64,000 bases of DNA from Morchella semilibera (taxonomy: Eukaryota; Ascomycota; Pezizomycetes; Pezizales; Morchellaceae). The notes beneath the pieces were generated by a model. That model did no database searches. It was not told where the DNA came from and saw nothing but the letters and a program-made list of their open reading frames with translations. The stretch's first letter is position 1; each line of letters starts with the position of its first letter. Of the stretch, positions 21,162 through 34,419 are shown in pieces. The position numbers were made by a program, and so were the translations under genes. The stretch is taken from NCBI GenBank assembly GCA_009192285.1, contig WBVU01000011.1, positions 1,732,668 to 1,796,667 of the forward strand. The letters run 5' to 3'.

Positions 21162-24100
21162 TTTGACTATGGAGTTACTTAAATGGAAAGCTTTAAATGA
21201 TAGAGATGTAGTAGTATGGAATGATTTGTGGCAAGCTGTATGTCGAAGGGGAGTGTGTATCGAACTGTGAACTGCTGCTGATGGTGATGATGATAGTGAA
21301 GTGGAAATAAAGCTGGGGGAATTCGATGGCTTTATATTCCTTTGAACAGCTTGGGTAGCAAGAGAGGTGGACCATAGTATACGGCACTTACTCGGAAGCA
21401 TCCTCAAGGTTCTTCGGGAGGACTCGTCAAGTGGCTAGCCATTCCAAGAGCTAACCGTTGTGTCTCACACTGGCTAGAGTGATGATCCAGTTGATCGCCC
21501 CCTGTTTGGCTCAGCTTGGTAACTGGACCTCGGAGCAATCCGGCGGTACGGAGGCACTCTTCCAGCTCGTCCAGCTCCCAGTTGACCGAGTCGCAGCCGG
21601 TATTACCTTACGGAAGGAATCGGAGAGAGTACACTGAAACCCATCCCCTGGGTCAAGGCCCACGTCACAACCGAATTTTTTCTGGGGAAATAAGACTTAG
21701 GCGACGAGAAAAGGCCGGAACTCATCCGAATAATGCTCATTAAGCGATGATTTCCACCCCTGGAACTTACACTTTACATACAGCATCCAATACTGCATGC
21801 ACTGCATAAATAAATAAAATGCATTTCTCCTTGTAGTTTGTGCATGGGTAGGAAAGTTACGGAACAATTCAATTCCTTAAAATAAGCACATGCTGCGTTC
21901 AAAACCCAATACTTTAACACCGAATCGTCGTCAAAGGAAAGGAAAAAAAAAAAAGGAAAAAGGAAAAATAACCGCAGCCGTAGGAAACCGAAGAGGTCTC
22001 ACAGTCTCGGCCCTGCCTTGTTACACATCCAAGGTTCATTCAGGTTCCAACTTCCAACAGCACCTGGCCACAAGTTTATTTACCTTATGTATTTCCTGGG
22101 GGTAATTGGCATCGTGAAGTCTGTGTTTTTTTTTCACGCTTAGACCTCACGATGGTGGTCCCGTGGCAACAATACACGTAAGTCGCAGCTGAGACTATAC
22201 AGTAACAACAAAAAAAAAAGGGTCACACGCACGTATAGAAAGCTTTCCACCGACTTTTCAGCTGCCTAAAGGAAGCAGCAAGGAGATACCTGTTATAATA
22301 TGTATGGTAGAATAAGATGGCGCAGACTAGAGTACACTGAGTTTCTTTTGAGAGGAAGGAAATTAAGAAAAGAAAGATGGTCTACATACAACACCGAGCA
22401 ATTCAAATATTACTCGCATGCACGCGACACTGCTGCTCTGACGGGAGTGCCCAGATGAGGTAGGAACAGTATCAGAACGCGACATACCCTAGGTCCCCCA
22501 GGATCGTGCAGTCATGCACAGTATGTAGTGTATGATACTCTAACATGTATGTAGGTACATACATGTACCTAGTACTCTACATACTCTACACTACATGTAC
22601 TCTAGAGTAGGTGCGCACTCCAGCTCCGGAAGAAACATTAGCCAGGGAGGCTGAGCCAGGGTCAACAATTGGGTACCGCGCAAGTTTCCTCCCGTTCCAC
22701 ACGCTAGAGCACCCCGCATATTCGAACGGCTCGCCAATCGTTGAGAAAAGAAACAAGAAGGCCAACTGCCATCTCTCCACGACATATTGCCAAGCTTCCC
22801 AAAGAAAATTTCTCTGGTGAAAATTGCACCCCATACGGACTCTCTCTGCAACCAACCATCATCAACCAACGACCTCAAGTTCCTGAAATTTCAATTCCCT
22901 CGTCTTCTATTTGCAAAGAGCTCTCATCCAACTCCTTCGGTATTCGAATTAGAGTCCCGAACTTAGATTTCATCATCCCTTTGTCCGGGCTCGGGGATTT
23001 GCTAACTAAGTTCCGAAGCGTTATTTTTTTTTCCCTTTGTTGTACTACAGGAAGAATGGAATGTATGCGCCAAGTATAAATGTCAACCCGTTTACTCCCG
23101 TATATGGTGCAGCGATACAGTCGTGGATTCCAGGTACCATAGTTGCATGGTTGGTAGCACATAGAATGCAACTTCTGACACCCTAGTTCCGAAACTCCGA
23201 GGATGATCAAAGCAGTTTCAACTCAAAGCAGGCATGCTTTTCAAGGCATCGCAGGAAGGCTGTCGACGTTGGAGCTTCCAAATGGCTATTCTGAGGAAAA
23301 AGAGTTATTTTTGCTGTGTCTGATATGTAGGCTTCAGGCGCTCTAGAGCAATTCTGAATAAGCTGATCCCGGTGATGCTAAGTTAAGATAAGTGTTTCTC
23401 CGAAGCAGCCCGAGAACTCCTGTCGATCCAAGGGAGCGACTCCTCCGTACATAAAACCTTGAAGGGTGAGGCCCGCCGCGAATAACGTGCAGGCAGTTGG
23501 TTTAGGTCAGATTGACTAGTGCACGGACCACAGCGGGCTTTATTTCGTGGTCTCGTGGTCTGAGATACATTTTGCTTCCCAGAGGAAGAATGACCATTAA
23601 TATACCATTAGGTGGGTCGCGATCTTGACTTTGGTCAGGACAGTAGTGACAAACCTATGCTATGCTCCTAACAATAGCTTGTTGGAACCAGGAAGGGTCA
23701 CTCAGGATTTTGCCTGATGACAGAACATAAGCTTTTATTGATCTAAATTAAAACGCACTAGTTGCGCCTGGGGCTTCTGTGCAGCGTCACGAAATATCAA
23801 TCATTGATGATTAGTAAAAGATCAGTCACCGGGTATCACTCGACTTGGCGGAAAGACCTAGCCATCGAGGGGCAACGGCCAATACCAGCAAAGATGGCCT
23901 CTAATTTTTTATTTTTCGGACTAAAACGTTTCGGTTTGGCCACTAGAGGGGTTTATACTTGGGTTGTCAAAAAAAACAAGACTGGGGATCGCGTGACACT
24001 ATGAGAGATTTAATATCAGCGGTTATAGTCATGTTTTTACATAGGCGAAGGCCTAGGTACGTGTATGTTTTTAACATATATCCCGGCTTTATTAGAATAG

Positions 24101-24540
24101 GAAATACCCAGGGAGTGGATTTAGTTCATGAGCTAACCGCCACAGGCCCGATCGGGGGTTTTCGGAAGAGTTAAGATTCCCTCGTGAGGCAGAAATATCC
24201 ATACATGCTTACTAGATGTGTTTCTGCCGAAACCACAGTTGTCTATTTGTTGCCCTCAGTCTCCCCATATATCCGGCCCATAATTTTGCCTGCCGGAGAG
24301 GATCCAGAAACTTTATCGTAGATAACCCACATCATAACAGAACCCGTTTTAAAGTGAGAGTTTTTTTTTTGTTTCTAGTTATGCAGTGGAGACTATAGTA
24401 AATGCTATACGTGCACACTACATTTATAATTATCGATCGGAACACATGGTAACAAGAATACATATGTAAGTTAAAAGTAGAGGATTTTGCTGCTGCTGGT
24501 ATTAAATCTAATAACCAATAAAAAGTGTTTTAATTATACA
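21162..24540. other. Gene-poor intergenic, first part
   Basis: PEPCK promoter, then about 3 kb without a supported gene. Notable only for A/G runs (21939-21970, 22205-22220), a cluster of ACATGT palindromes at 22543-22600 and T-runs. Short ORFs (60-110 codons) on both strands overlap one another and match nothing I know. Confidence 0.55.
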
Positions 24541-24993
24541 GCTCACTACAGTATAGTACGTATCTCGCATTTTAAAGAACACCATACTGTACCTACATGT
24601 AAGTACATGTAAGTAGCACCATATCCTATCTTAGTACTACTATCCCATGGCTCGTAGCTTGGTTTTGACCCTTTGACTACAGCCCTCCTGCAACCCACCG
24701 CGACAATGACTCGACTCCCAATTAACAGTTTCTGAATTTTCGAGTGTATTCCGATAGCCGTACCATCCCCCTTCAGCTCTACCCACGAGACCAAACGCTG
24801 GATATATTAGTGTACGTACACCATTATTTAAAAAAAACTAATGGATTGATAATTATATATATAACCGCTATATTATGCATGCCATATACATAATTACTCG
24901 TTGGAGGGATACGTATTCTTTACTGGCTCCAATCTACACCCCAATCGCCCTATAAGGGTACCTTTTATTAGGGTAATCGCCTTCGATCGCGCG

Positions 24994-25048
24994 TATAGTT
25001 ATTGAGACACATATAGTTATTGAGACACATATAGTTATTGAGACACAA
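24994..25048. repeat. Tandem repeat, 3 copies of a 20-nt unit
   Basis: The unit TATAGTTATTGAGACACA occurs three times in direct succession with 20-nt spacing and no differences in the core. Confidence 0.85.
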
Positions 25049-25323
25049 ACTCAGATCTCCCTGTTTATAAGGCTAGGACAGGCCCTATACGGGTACGACT
25101 TCGTGCCACTTTTTTAACTTATATATGTAACGGGTATTAGGTACAGGAGCATATTTATCTGCATATATATACCAGTGTAGAACTATGGAATATCCTGATT
25201 GCTAGTTGTGATGAATTAGGACCACGACATTACTTCCACGTATACGCATATATGTTTGTAATCTGGGCAACCGTTTAATTGTTGTCATGCAGTTTGGCGG
25301 TTGTTGCTGAAGTACATGTATAT

Positions 25324-25524
25324 GTACTACGGGGGTAGGGGTAGTCTCGTTCCCAGACCCAATCGGTATTTCTTTAGGTGGTGTGCTCAATAAAATACTA
25401 CATCTCCAACCACACCAAAATAGGGGATGGGCACGAGACTAGGGTAGGGGTAAGTCTCCAGAACCATGGCCTGTTGCAACCATGGCCGCAGTTCTGGAGA
25501 CTTACCCCTAACCCCGTAGCACGT
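25324..25524. repeat. Compound foldback element, large form
   Basis: Outer ends are inverted copies (GTACTACGGGGGTAGGGG at 25324; reverse complement ending GTAGCAC at about 25522). Inside are two hairpins: TAGTCTCGTTCCCA (25342) with TGGGCACGAGACTA (about 25428-25441), and GGTAAGTCTCCAGAAC (about 25449) with GTTCTGGAGACTTACC (about 25491-25506). The right part is a reverse-complement relative of the element at 26917-27018. Confidence 0.75.
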
Positions 25525-25790
25525 CTGTTTCGGAGGACGATTGTTCTTAGTAAAACTGTATTATATAGAGAGTTTCTATCCCTTTCCTTGTTAATATTCA
25601 TCAGTTCGATGATACACTCCAATCTACATTGTCGGTTCACATACAAAGACCTGCTTCCGCGAAAAATGTTTACCTATGTTACATATCATGTAGTACCGTG
25701 ACGATGGATCCGAGTGATATTTCATGAGTCGACCCCATGACCCCATATACCTTTTTGTTTAATTCATGAATTCCATGACCTGATCGATTG

Positions 25791-25825
25791 ATACATGCAT
25801 ATGCATACATGCATATGCATACATG
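25791..25825. repeat. Tandem repeat, 14-nt unit ATACATGCATATGC
   Basis: Two full copies and a partial third, running into a TACATGTA palindrome. Confidence 0.8.
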
Positions 25826-26015
25826 TAGCCAATAGGTTATGGCAAAACTTACCTCCGTTCAAGAGTCAGGGCAAAACCCCCCTCCCAACGAAAACACCAC
25901 CACCCCGCCCCTTAGAAACATGAGCTGCCCATTCCCTGCGCTAGCCCGCACGTGTTTTCATACGTTGATTGACTGACTGGCTGATCAGTCTCGGGTACAA
26001 GAGCAGTATGAAGTA

Positions 26016-26066
<51 letters not shown>
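26016..26066. repeat. (AAAT)n microsatellite
   Basis: About 12 uninterrupted tetranucleotide units. Confidence 0.95.
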
Positions 26067-26067
<1 letters not shown>

Positions 26068-26916
26068 CTCCGGCACAAGAAAGGGACATTAGTGAGAGTT
26101 GACAACGGATAATAATCATTGCTATCTAGACGTCTTCTTTTAGTCTAGAAGTCCATTAATTCTACATATGAGCAGGTTCCCTGTTAATTGTAGCATATAT
26201 ATTTAATTTAAAGGTGAGCTATAGAGAATGGTAAATTACTTTTAAGGTATTTACCGCTTCATAGAATGTCGATATCTAGCCTTAAGCTGAATTAACTCCT
26301 AGCTCCAAAGGCCTAGATACGCAAGTAGTCACACGAAATTTTTGTGACGAGCTAGAGATCTAGATACTATACTGATAATTGTAGTTTTTGGCGTCGGTGG
26401 TTAGGGGCCGGGGCCGGCCCGATCAGCTAGACGATCATTATCTTTAGCTTTCATCTCGTCTCCTGTTAAAACAGTTAGTAGTTAGACATATCATATGGAA
26501 AATTTATGCCGCAAAGTGTGTATATCTAAAGTAGATGTCTATTTGGAGGTATCCTTATGTTTTGTGTAAGAAATTTGATAATTGGTTTGTTACCTTACCT
26601 TGCATACATAGTTTTATGCGTGTGCTATAGCTAAAGTGGCGGCTGGGCGCTTCTCTCTCGCAAAGGGTTAGAGTTACTGAGTTCTAATCTTCTGGTTAGC
26701 GCCTCTGAAAACCGATCGACCGAAACAATTATCATAAGGTATCACTCGTTATTCACTCCTCTAAGACAGGGAGGCATAATTGGCGGAGAGACACTGAGAC
26801 GAGTGACAAAAGTACGCAAAATAGTCCTAAGAGTGTTTCATTAAAGGTGCTACCCGTTGAAGAAGGATGTCGCGAATCCGAGAGATTCATCCACCTAAGG
26901 GAAAGAAAAATGAATG

Positions 26917-27018
26917 ATACATGTACTACGGGGGTAGGGGAAAGTCTCCAGAACTGCGGCCATGGCTGCAGCAGGCTATATTTATAGAGACTTTCTCCTA
27001 CCCCCGTAGTACATGTAT
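26917..27018. repeat. Foldback/MITE, small form (102 nt)
   Basis: Arms of about 31 nt (ATACATGTACTACGGGGG...AAGTCTC) are inverted copies with one mismatch. The central part (GCGGCCATGGCTGCAGCAGG) matches the reverse complement of 25442-25524 with two transitions, so the two loci are copies of one family. No coding capacity. Confidence 0.8.
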
Positions 27019-28000
27019 GTTATACTCCTTGGTGGGGACAGGGTGGGTTAGGGTTGACGTGGTAGCAACGAAACAAATTTTTATTTTGACACCAGCATAC
27101 ATGTAGTGAAAGAAGGGAGTGGCCAAATTGGAGCTAACACGGACTCTATGAGCAAAGACTACGACACAAACCTAGAACCTGGGAACTCATGTATCGTTCA
27201 TCATCATCATCCTCCTAACCCCAGACTTCCCCACCAAGCCGCAAATTCATCTATAGGGGGGATCCAATTGGGGCAGGGGCTCCTTCCTAGAATTCGGCCC
27301 TGCTAACAAATGCTTTCATGCATATATCCAGGTTTCATGCAGTGTCCTGACGTCTTGCCCTAAGCTAAAAAGTACATGTAAGTTCAAAATGTCAAGACGG
27401 ATCAAACATAATGGGGAGTTCTCCGCCCCTACCCCATCCTCCAGTACCGGAAAGGCTGTCTTTGATCTCAGCTCCAATAAAATTCAGAATTGTACTACAC
27501 ATCAGCGTCGACGGTTACACCCGTGGATCCATAATCATGACTCCACTTGCACACATACATTAATACTTATAGGACAGGCATTAGCCCAGGCACCTGGTAC
27601 ATACATATATGCTATGCAGTCTTTAAAACTGCTGACGATGTTTTTGTTGAAACAAAGCCCGCATCTAACGTGCATACTGCCTGCAGATGGACACCGTCCT
27701 CCCCCAAAATTTAGATGAGTTAGCCTTGTTAGCCATAATTCTCTCACTATCCACGTGCGGACCCCTTTACCCTAGACTAACTCAATTAATTCCCAGGAAT
27801 TGACTGATCAAGGCAATGTTGAACCTAGCCCCCGAAGCACATTGGCGCACGTTTCACGTTTCTATACAAAAAGATTTCGGCATGAAGATCACCAGAGGAT
27901 GACGCACTGAATCTAGAGTTCACTAGCTAAAACTGCTCCCACCTCTTCTACATGTATAGTTTTGGGCCCCAAGAAAGGGCCCAATATTTAATACCTGGCA

Positions 28001-31000
28001 CACAAGTATCAATACGATTTTCAAAGCCCCTATTAGGGTTGGAGAAATATTAGATGATACAAAGGCCACCTGCATCTTTCTTCTACTGACCCTCACTAGA
28101 TGGCAAGATTAGTGAATTAAACAAAAATCACCGGATGACAAGGTAGGTTAAGCTTCAACCAATACAGTGAGACCCTATTGATCTTATTTTTCAACATATC
28201 ACAGAAAATATCTGAAGAAGTCTACATCACTTTTCTAGCCAGGATAATGATACCTCTGTGTAACCAGTTCGCGTCCACCTTTCTTGATCTCGGTATTCTG
28301 ACCGGCATGGCAAACGTGGACAGAACAAGGATTCTAGACTTGCAGACTCTAATGAAGGAAGTCCCTAGAGGACATGAGATCGACGGGGCGAACCGTGGTT
28401 TCAATCTTCGACTCGCCGATTCAACTGGCCCTCTCCATTCCCGAAGAACTAGTCCCATATGCAAGTACCTACTTATGACATATTGAGCTCATCGCAGGTG
28501 ACATGACGGGGCAGAAGAATAAATGTTATTCCGCACTAGTGCGTTTGAATTCCTGGATACAGTGCCCTCGGACTCCTCTCAAGTGTTTGGCTTCGGAGTG
28601 CGTAGACACGGTGCTTGGAACATGATTAGTGGAAAGAAATTGCCTAGAGTTGGAAGACCCCAAAAGTCATGAGTGGCCCCAGCTAAATAGGTGTTTGGAA
28701 TGTTCGAAGTTGCGGGAAGTATGTACCCTTAAGTGATAAAAAATCAAACTACATGTAGTATGTTGACACCAAGCCCCGAGAAGAAACAATTGAATACAGT
28801 ACCATACCTATTTCTGAAGGGTGTTGGGTAACTATTTGTTGAATGCCCTATCATTGGTCGCCACACTACACTAAAGTTTTGATTACGAATTCGAATACCT
28901 CGAACCGGTCTGAGGATACTAACTATTCGTGACATAAGATATGTGATATTCTTTTGTATATTATGTATTTATGCCGAATGTACCTAAAATGCATGCTGAG
29001 CATGCGGTCAACAAAATCAGCTAACGGATGTTTGGTGTTCATCCTATCTAATCGACCAAACCAAGTCTTAACTAGGGTTCTCCATGTTCAGCGGAAAGCT
29101 TGAAGATGAAAATTTCGCTTAACTCCCCGTCAATACGGGAGGCTGGAGCTGGGGTGTATGTATGTACGTCCCAGTCCAAGACAGACCGGCACCCAATCTC
29201 CCCGCATACCTACATAACAAGGGCTATGTATGTGCATTACCCGTATCCGTATGGGAACGAAAATGGAAGAATATTCCACTGACTCAAATGTAGGTACACT
29301 GGTACTTGTTGCTCTCCTGGGAACTTAGCTTATGCAGCTCGATTAAAAGATGCATTACTTGAGACAGTGAGGCATGGGTATATATGTCCATCACGCGTTT
29401 AATTTTCGCGCTTCGAAGAACAGCTATCGTATATATCAGATAATGCTAATAAAACCAATTACTCTAGGGATGAGGCAACACCTCGTACGTTACAGGCTAC
29501 ACCTATGTAACCTGAAAGAATGTGGTATTTCATAACACCTACCCTAGCACCGATATGAAAGCTTACTATTAGGGGCCTGACAAAACCAAGATGACGCGCA
29601 ACGCGCTCGGAGCACGGCGTTTAACTAGCGCTGCCGTGGCAGAATCCTTCTGACGGAGATGATGGCTGATATGGCCTTCACCACCGATATGGATGAACCA
29701 TGAGTCCATGACCCTGAGAATAGTTTCCGAATATTTTCCGAATAGTCTCCGACGTCTTACCTTTTCGGAAGGTTTTCTGTTACACAGGGGATTCGCTATC
29801 GTCTACAGAGGGCTTACCCTTTTCTCTACCTCTTCTTGCCACGATCATCCTTGTCGGCGGGCCTGAAAATGGGGTTTAGGTATGAATGAAATGAATACGT
29901 GGTTGCGAAAATGTATCAAGAACAAAGACCTCCGCCCCATTAATTATAATACCAAATGAGAATTGCAACGCGAGCGGCTAATAGAATTACGCAACCGACT
30001 TCAGTAAGCATCATCGAGTGATATATTGTGATTCTCAACAACGTGGGATGGTGAGATTAATCTCCGGATCTAAAACCCCAAGACATATCACAATCTTACT
30101 ATTGAAAGTTACTAAATATACAGGCCCCACTCTAGCAATAACAACGCCGCTTGCCGAATTGCGGGGTACCATAATAGTGGCCAGCTGCCTATGCGGTCTT
30201 GCCAAATAATCTGAAATCGTGGGAAATGGCCCGAGCAGAATTTTTCTTTGGATGTTGCACTTGTTAATGGGTTGAGTAAAGGAAGGGTGGCGCTTTGTGC
30301 CTCGGGCCGAATTCCGATATGTGTACAAACGATAGGAAGGAGCCGTCTAGCCAATAGAAACTGCTCGGAAACCAACAATAAAAAAAAAGGGGATATCTTG
30401 TGGTGCTTGGGCCTATTGTAGCACCGTGAGTAGATCGGGATATAGTGTTCTTAGGGTGGGAAACGATCTGGTAAATGGGTCTCACTTTTGAATTCCGTTA
30501 TTATATAGGGACCGATACATGTAAAAAACAACTGCCATTTGGCCGAAAAAACCGAACCACTAGAAGGGGGACAACGAGGCCAAATAAAAATCATGTATGA
30601 ACCGGTATCCAGGTTTTGGAAAGGACGGATATCGGGTGCGGCGTACGTTGGTACAGAGTTCAACAGACATTAAACTGTCCGAGACAAAACAGGCGCCTCA
30701 CCTCGCGAGTGAAAAATGACGAATTGCTACTGAGAGTCGAGATGCCGTTGTTGCTACCCGGGAAGCAGTAATCCAGAGGTCAAAGTCCCCTTGCATATAT
30801 ATGGCTTTTTTCTTTTCTTTTCCCAGGCTCTCTGGATGCATAAACGCATTAAGCGAAATAGTTATCTCGAGTAAGTCCTTCCATATTTAGGGATAGGAAT
30901 GATATTTGAACGTTGATAGGTGGGAATCCTGTCCATGACAGTACTGTCGGCCCTGACCAAGGTAAAGGATCGGCGGCGGCGGTCTGTGCGTTTAGCGAAT

Positions 31001-33430
31001 TCAATCCGAGTAAGGAGGAGTGGGTCCCAATCTGCGCCACGAACTTTGTTCTAAGGTCGTGGAAGACAGTCAGTTAACTAGAAGTACGTAGCTGAGCTAT
31101 ATAGCTGTTTCGGGTGCATGTGCTTACTCTACTTTTAATCGAATCTGTGAGCGGTCGTTCATATGTAGTAGAGCTGCATGCAGAGCACACAATTGCACAA
31201 GCAAAGCTGCCTTTGGAGGAGTCAAGCTTTTGGTTGCCACAACCAATATTGCGGTGTTGGATCCGGAGTTCGATTTGGTGTTGGTGGCGAGTGAGTAAAT
31301 GGAGCGCCTGCTCTAATCTACCCGGCGAGAAGCCACCGATATAATATTATATGCGCACCTTTCCTTTGGTCTAGCAATTAGTACCCACGGGAGGGAGCTT
31401 ACAGGGTGGGCTTTGAGGTTGCAATGGCGGATTCGTTACCAACAAAATGGATGATGCCAACGGATGCTGTTTTGGGGGGGGGGGGGGATGGCATTTCATC
31501 CTGACTTTCTTCCATGCGGGGCACCGTAGAATACACATAAGCACTCCACACTGGTGCGAGAAGGTACAATGTACCTACACTGCACATTGCATATAGATTA
31601 TATAGTGTTTGTCTGGATCCCATACTGAATTGGCTACCTTCGTACTGGGTTGAAGGTGAGATGTCACATTATTATTATTTTATTTCTTGGAGCTTTAATT
31701 CATGCTTTTGATATGATACATGTACATGTAGCGAGAGGAACCTGAGCCGCACACCCTTTGATATTTTTTGCATGCAGCTAAGAAAAAAAAACGGGCGCCT
31801 TACTTAACTTCAATATGAAGTATGTAAGCCGTGTAGTGCGCACTCAAACATGTGAAATTTGATGGTTTGTGAACCAAAGCCATGGCTAGAGGTATGCATG
31901 TAGTATAAAAAGGCTTATTATATGGTATATCATAGCTTATATTTTGCTATGATATTAGACACGTACATACATGATGGAATCATCCAAAGACAAGGCGATA
32001 TATTGCAGCCCTTGCTTCATCACTTCTCTAAGCGCACAAGTACTCTCTCTCTTTTACTTTTTTTTTTTTTTTTTTTTTTTTGTGTGTTTTGAGTTTTTGG
32101 GTGCGCTTTGTGTATGGTGCACAGTGCTCGGCTTAGCATTCCCCATTTCAGATGTTCTATGGCACTTCTACTGCCCTTCTAGCGTGTTGTAAATTGATGA
32201 GGTGTGGGCCGTGTGGCTCTTCAACCCCTGTCTGTGAGGGGAGGAAGGAGGGTGTGTGTACCCAGTCGCCATTTAACCCCCTTCCCACGCTCGAGCCGCG
32301 TGGGAACTGCGTGGAGGATAGACTGACCGCTGCCCGGAAGCACCTACATAAGATGTAAGTACATGTATGTATGTAGGGTTACATGTACCCTATATCTTCC
32401 GTACAAAGAGGGCTATTTGAACGAAAATCGATTGAAGGCTTGCCTCCCCCCCCCCCTTCCCCCCCCACTCAGCTGCAGTCTCAAGGCACTCAAAATCGTG
32501 TTCGGGGGTTTCGGCCTCCGCTATCCTAATCTTATTTCTTGCCCTCTCCCTCTCCCTCTCTCTCTCTCTCTCTTGGCCGTGAAATCGTGCGGTGCTTTGC
32601 CAGGAAAAAAAAAAAAAAAAAAAAAACGGCGGCCTCGTGGCACCCCAGGATCATCTTGGAAAACCCGGGATCGCGCGTGGGGAAGGGGAGGGGGTGATGG
32701 AATAAACAATTAAGAAATCATAGTATTGGTTATGATAGCAAGATAATAATAATAGTAATAATAATAACAATAACAATAATAATAATAAAAACGGAAATCG
32801 AAGAAAATTACGTAGATTGGGATTCCAGAAGTCGAAACTGCCGGGTGGATCATGGAGCAGAGTGAATGTCTTGGGGGGAGGTACATGTAGTGTCTACTAA
32901 TGTTGTAAATAGAAACCAAATCTAAATACTTGTATGATGATCGATGGCCCAAAGTAACCAACCTGGAATCAAATCCTCACCGCCGACGTATGCAGAGTGG
33001 TACTGACGGCTACTTTTTCAAGGGTTGACCGACAATGGGAAGGGATGAAGGGCTGTATCGGGTGGGGGGGAGTTGGATATGGAGAGGGAAGGGGGTAGAT
33101 TTTAATTCCTCTTCTTCTTCTGCAGAATTTTGAAAGACATAGGAAACGAAAGGGCCACCACCCCTCTATCTGGGCTCCCCTGTTAATTCTGCTTTCCCCA
33201 CCCATGAAACCGTCAACAATCCGAAGCCCTTGTAGGTTGTTACGTCTTGGGGCACCCATACCCACCACGTCCACACACGAGCTCATTCTCTAGTCCCAAG
33301 AGTATCTAGACCATCGACGTAAAGGCGCTCGCTCTTCCCCTAGCTTCCTAGAGTCCCCCACAAGCAAGCCTGGGGGGTAATAGGTCGTACCTTTGGAGCG
33401 CCATACACCTACATACGGTACAGACCGATT
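28001..33430. other. Gene-poor intergenic, third part
   Basis: About 5.4 kb without a supported gene. Visible landmarks: the hairpin at 31927-31955, a G-run at 31474-31488, T-run at about 32059-32080, A-run at about 32605-32626, TAA-type repeats at 32740-32790 and several TACATGTA motifs. The longest ORF (28178-28486, 102 codons) has no recognised family. Confidence 0.5.
31927..31955. repeat. Perfect hairpin, 10-nt arms
   Basis: ATATCATAGC at 31927 pairs with GCTATGATAT ending at 31955 around a 9-nt loop. AT-rich; function unknown. Confidence 0.7.
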
Positions 33431-34419
33431 TTGACTCTTCTCCTTCTTGCTTTTCCCAGCATCCGCCAAAAGAGAAAAAAGGAAGAAGGAAAGAAAAAAA
33501 CTCCCTTGCTACTTCCCTTCCAACCTCACTCAGGCGTTACAACTGTATGTAGTTGGCACAAACCCGTACCTACATATAGACGACTCACGCAGTGTTCCTG
33601 TTTCTCTGATCCCCAATAATTCGCGTGAACCCATTCCTATAACCAGCCTTTTGGAACCCTTGTTCAGTTTGGGTTGACTTAATTTTTTTTCTTTTCTTTT
33701 TTCTTCTTTGCCTAATCTATTTTGTCGCCTACGAGGAAAAGCCCCGAAAGTAGAGAGACTGACCGGTACCGGTGTTTCGCATTTCTCTTCCCAAAGCCGA
33801 ATTTCCCTCTCCTCCGCGCCTGTCCTTACAACACCGATAATCCTACCAGCCTTGCCTACACACACACACGCACACACACACACACACCCACTCGCACTAC
33901 TATTACTACTACAACAACCCTACCTTATTTTCTGCCCTTTTGGCACCCTCTCCGTTCCTGGCCAACCATTTGCACTACCTACCCAATTGCTCACCACACC
34001 CCACCTCTATCCTGTGCGTGGTTTCCCTCTCTTCCCTCTCTTTTGCAGAACTTCTAGAAGTCTCCTTTCCTTCCTTCCTTACCTACCCACTTGCTCCATC
34101 ACCGGGATCCTTTGGGCCTTAACTCTCTCCGTTCATATTCCAACTACTATCCCTTAAACCCTGCTTCTGCTTTTTCCCCCAATTTTCTGTTCCTGTTAAT
34201 CTCGTTCATCGAAACTTTGTTGGCGATCACTCAAAAACTGCACCTGAGGAATACTAATTCTATTTCTTCCTCTATTTCTTTTTTGCAAAAGAAATTCGCA
34301 AGCAACGGAACACTCTTCGAAGAATAAGAATCTAAAGGTGATAGCGTATTAAAGGCCCAATTACTTGTTTTGTTTTAAATCTGGCCTTGCCATAACTTAG
34401 AGAAGCTCAAAAGGACAGT
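33431..34419 (+). promoter_or_regulatory. Pyrimidine-rich promoter/leader of the YANK kinase gene
   Basis: The plus strand is strongly C/T-rich from about 33670 to 34300, with a CA microsatellite at 33858-33888. Such tracts commonly precede fungal transcription starts. ORFs here are low-complexity by-products. Exact elements are not resolved. Confidence 0.45.

Larger units (their letters stand above)
24541..28000. other. Gene-poor intergenic, second part: foldbacks and microsatellites
   Basis: AT-rich DNA with a three-copy tandem repeat (24994-25048), two related foldbacks (25324-25524, 26917-27018), a 14-nt tandem (25791-25825) and an AAAT microsatellite (26016-26066). No gene supported. 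Confidence 0.55.

Noticed and set aside
24994-26066. CRISPR-like array
   Set aside because: The tandem units have no spacers and the sequence is fungal nuclear DNA.
28178-28486. 102-codon ORF in the gene-poor block
   Set aside because: No recognisable domain, no splice context, and an antisense ORF of similar length; not enough to call a gene.
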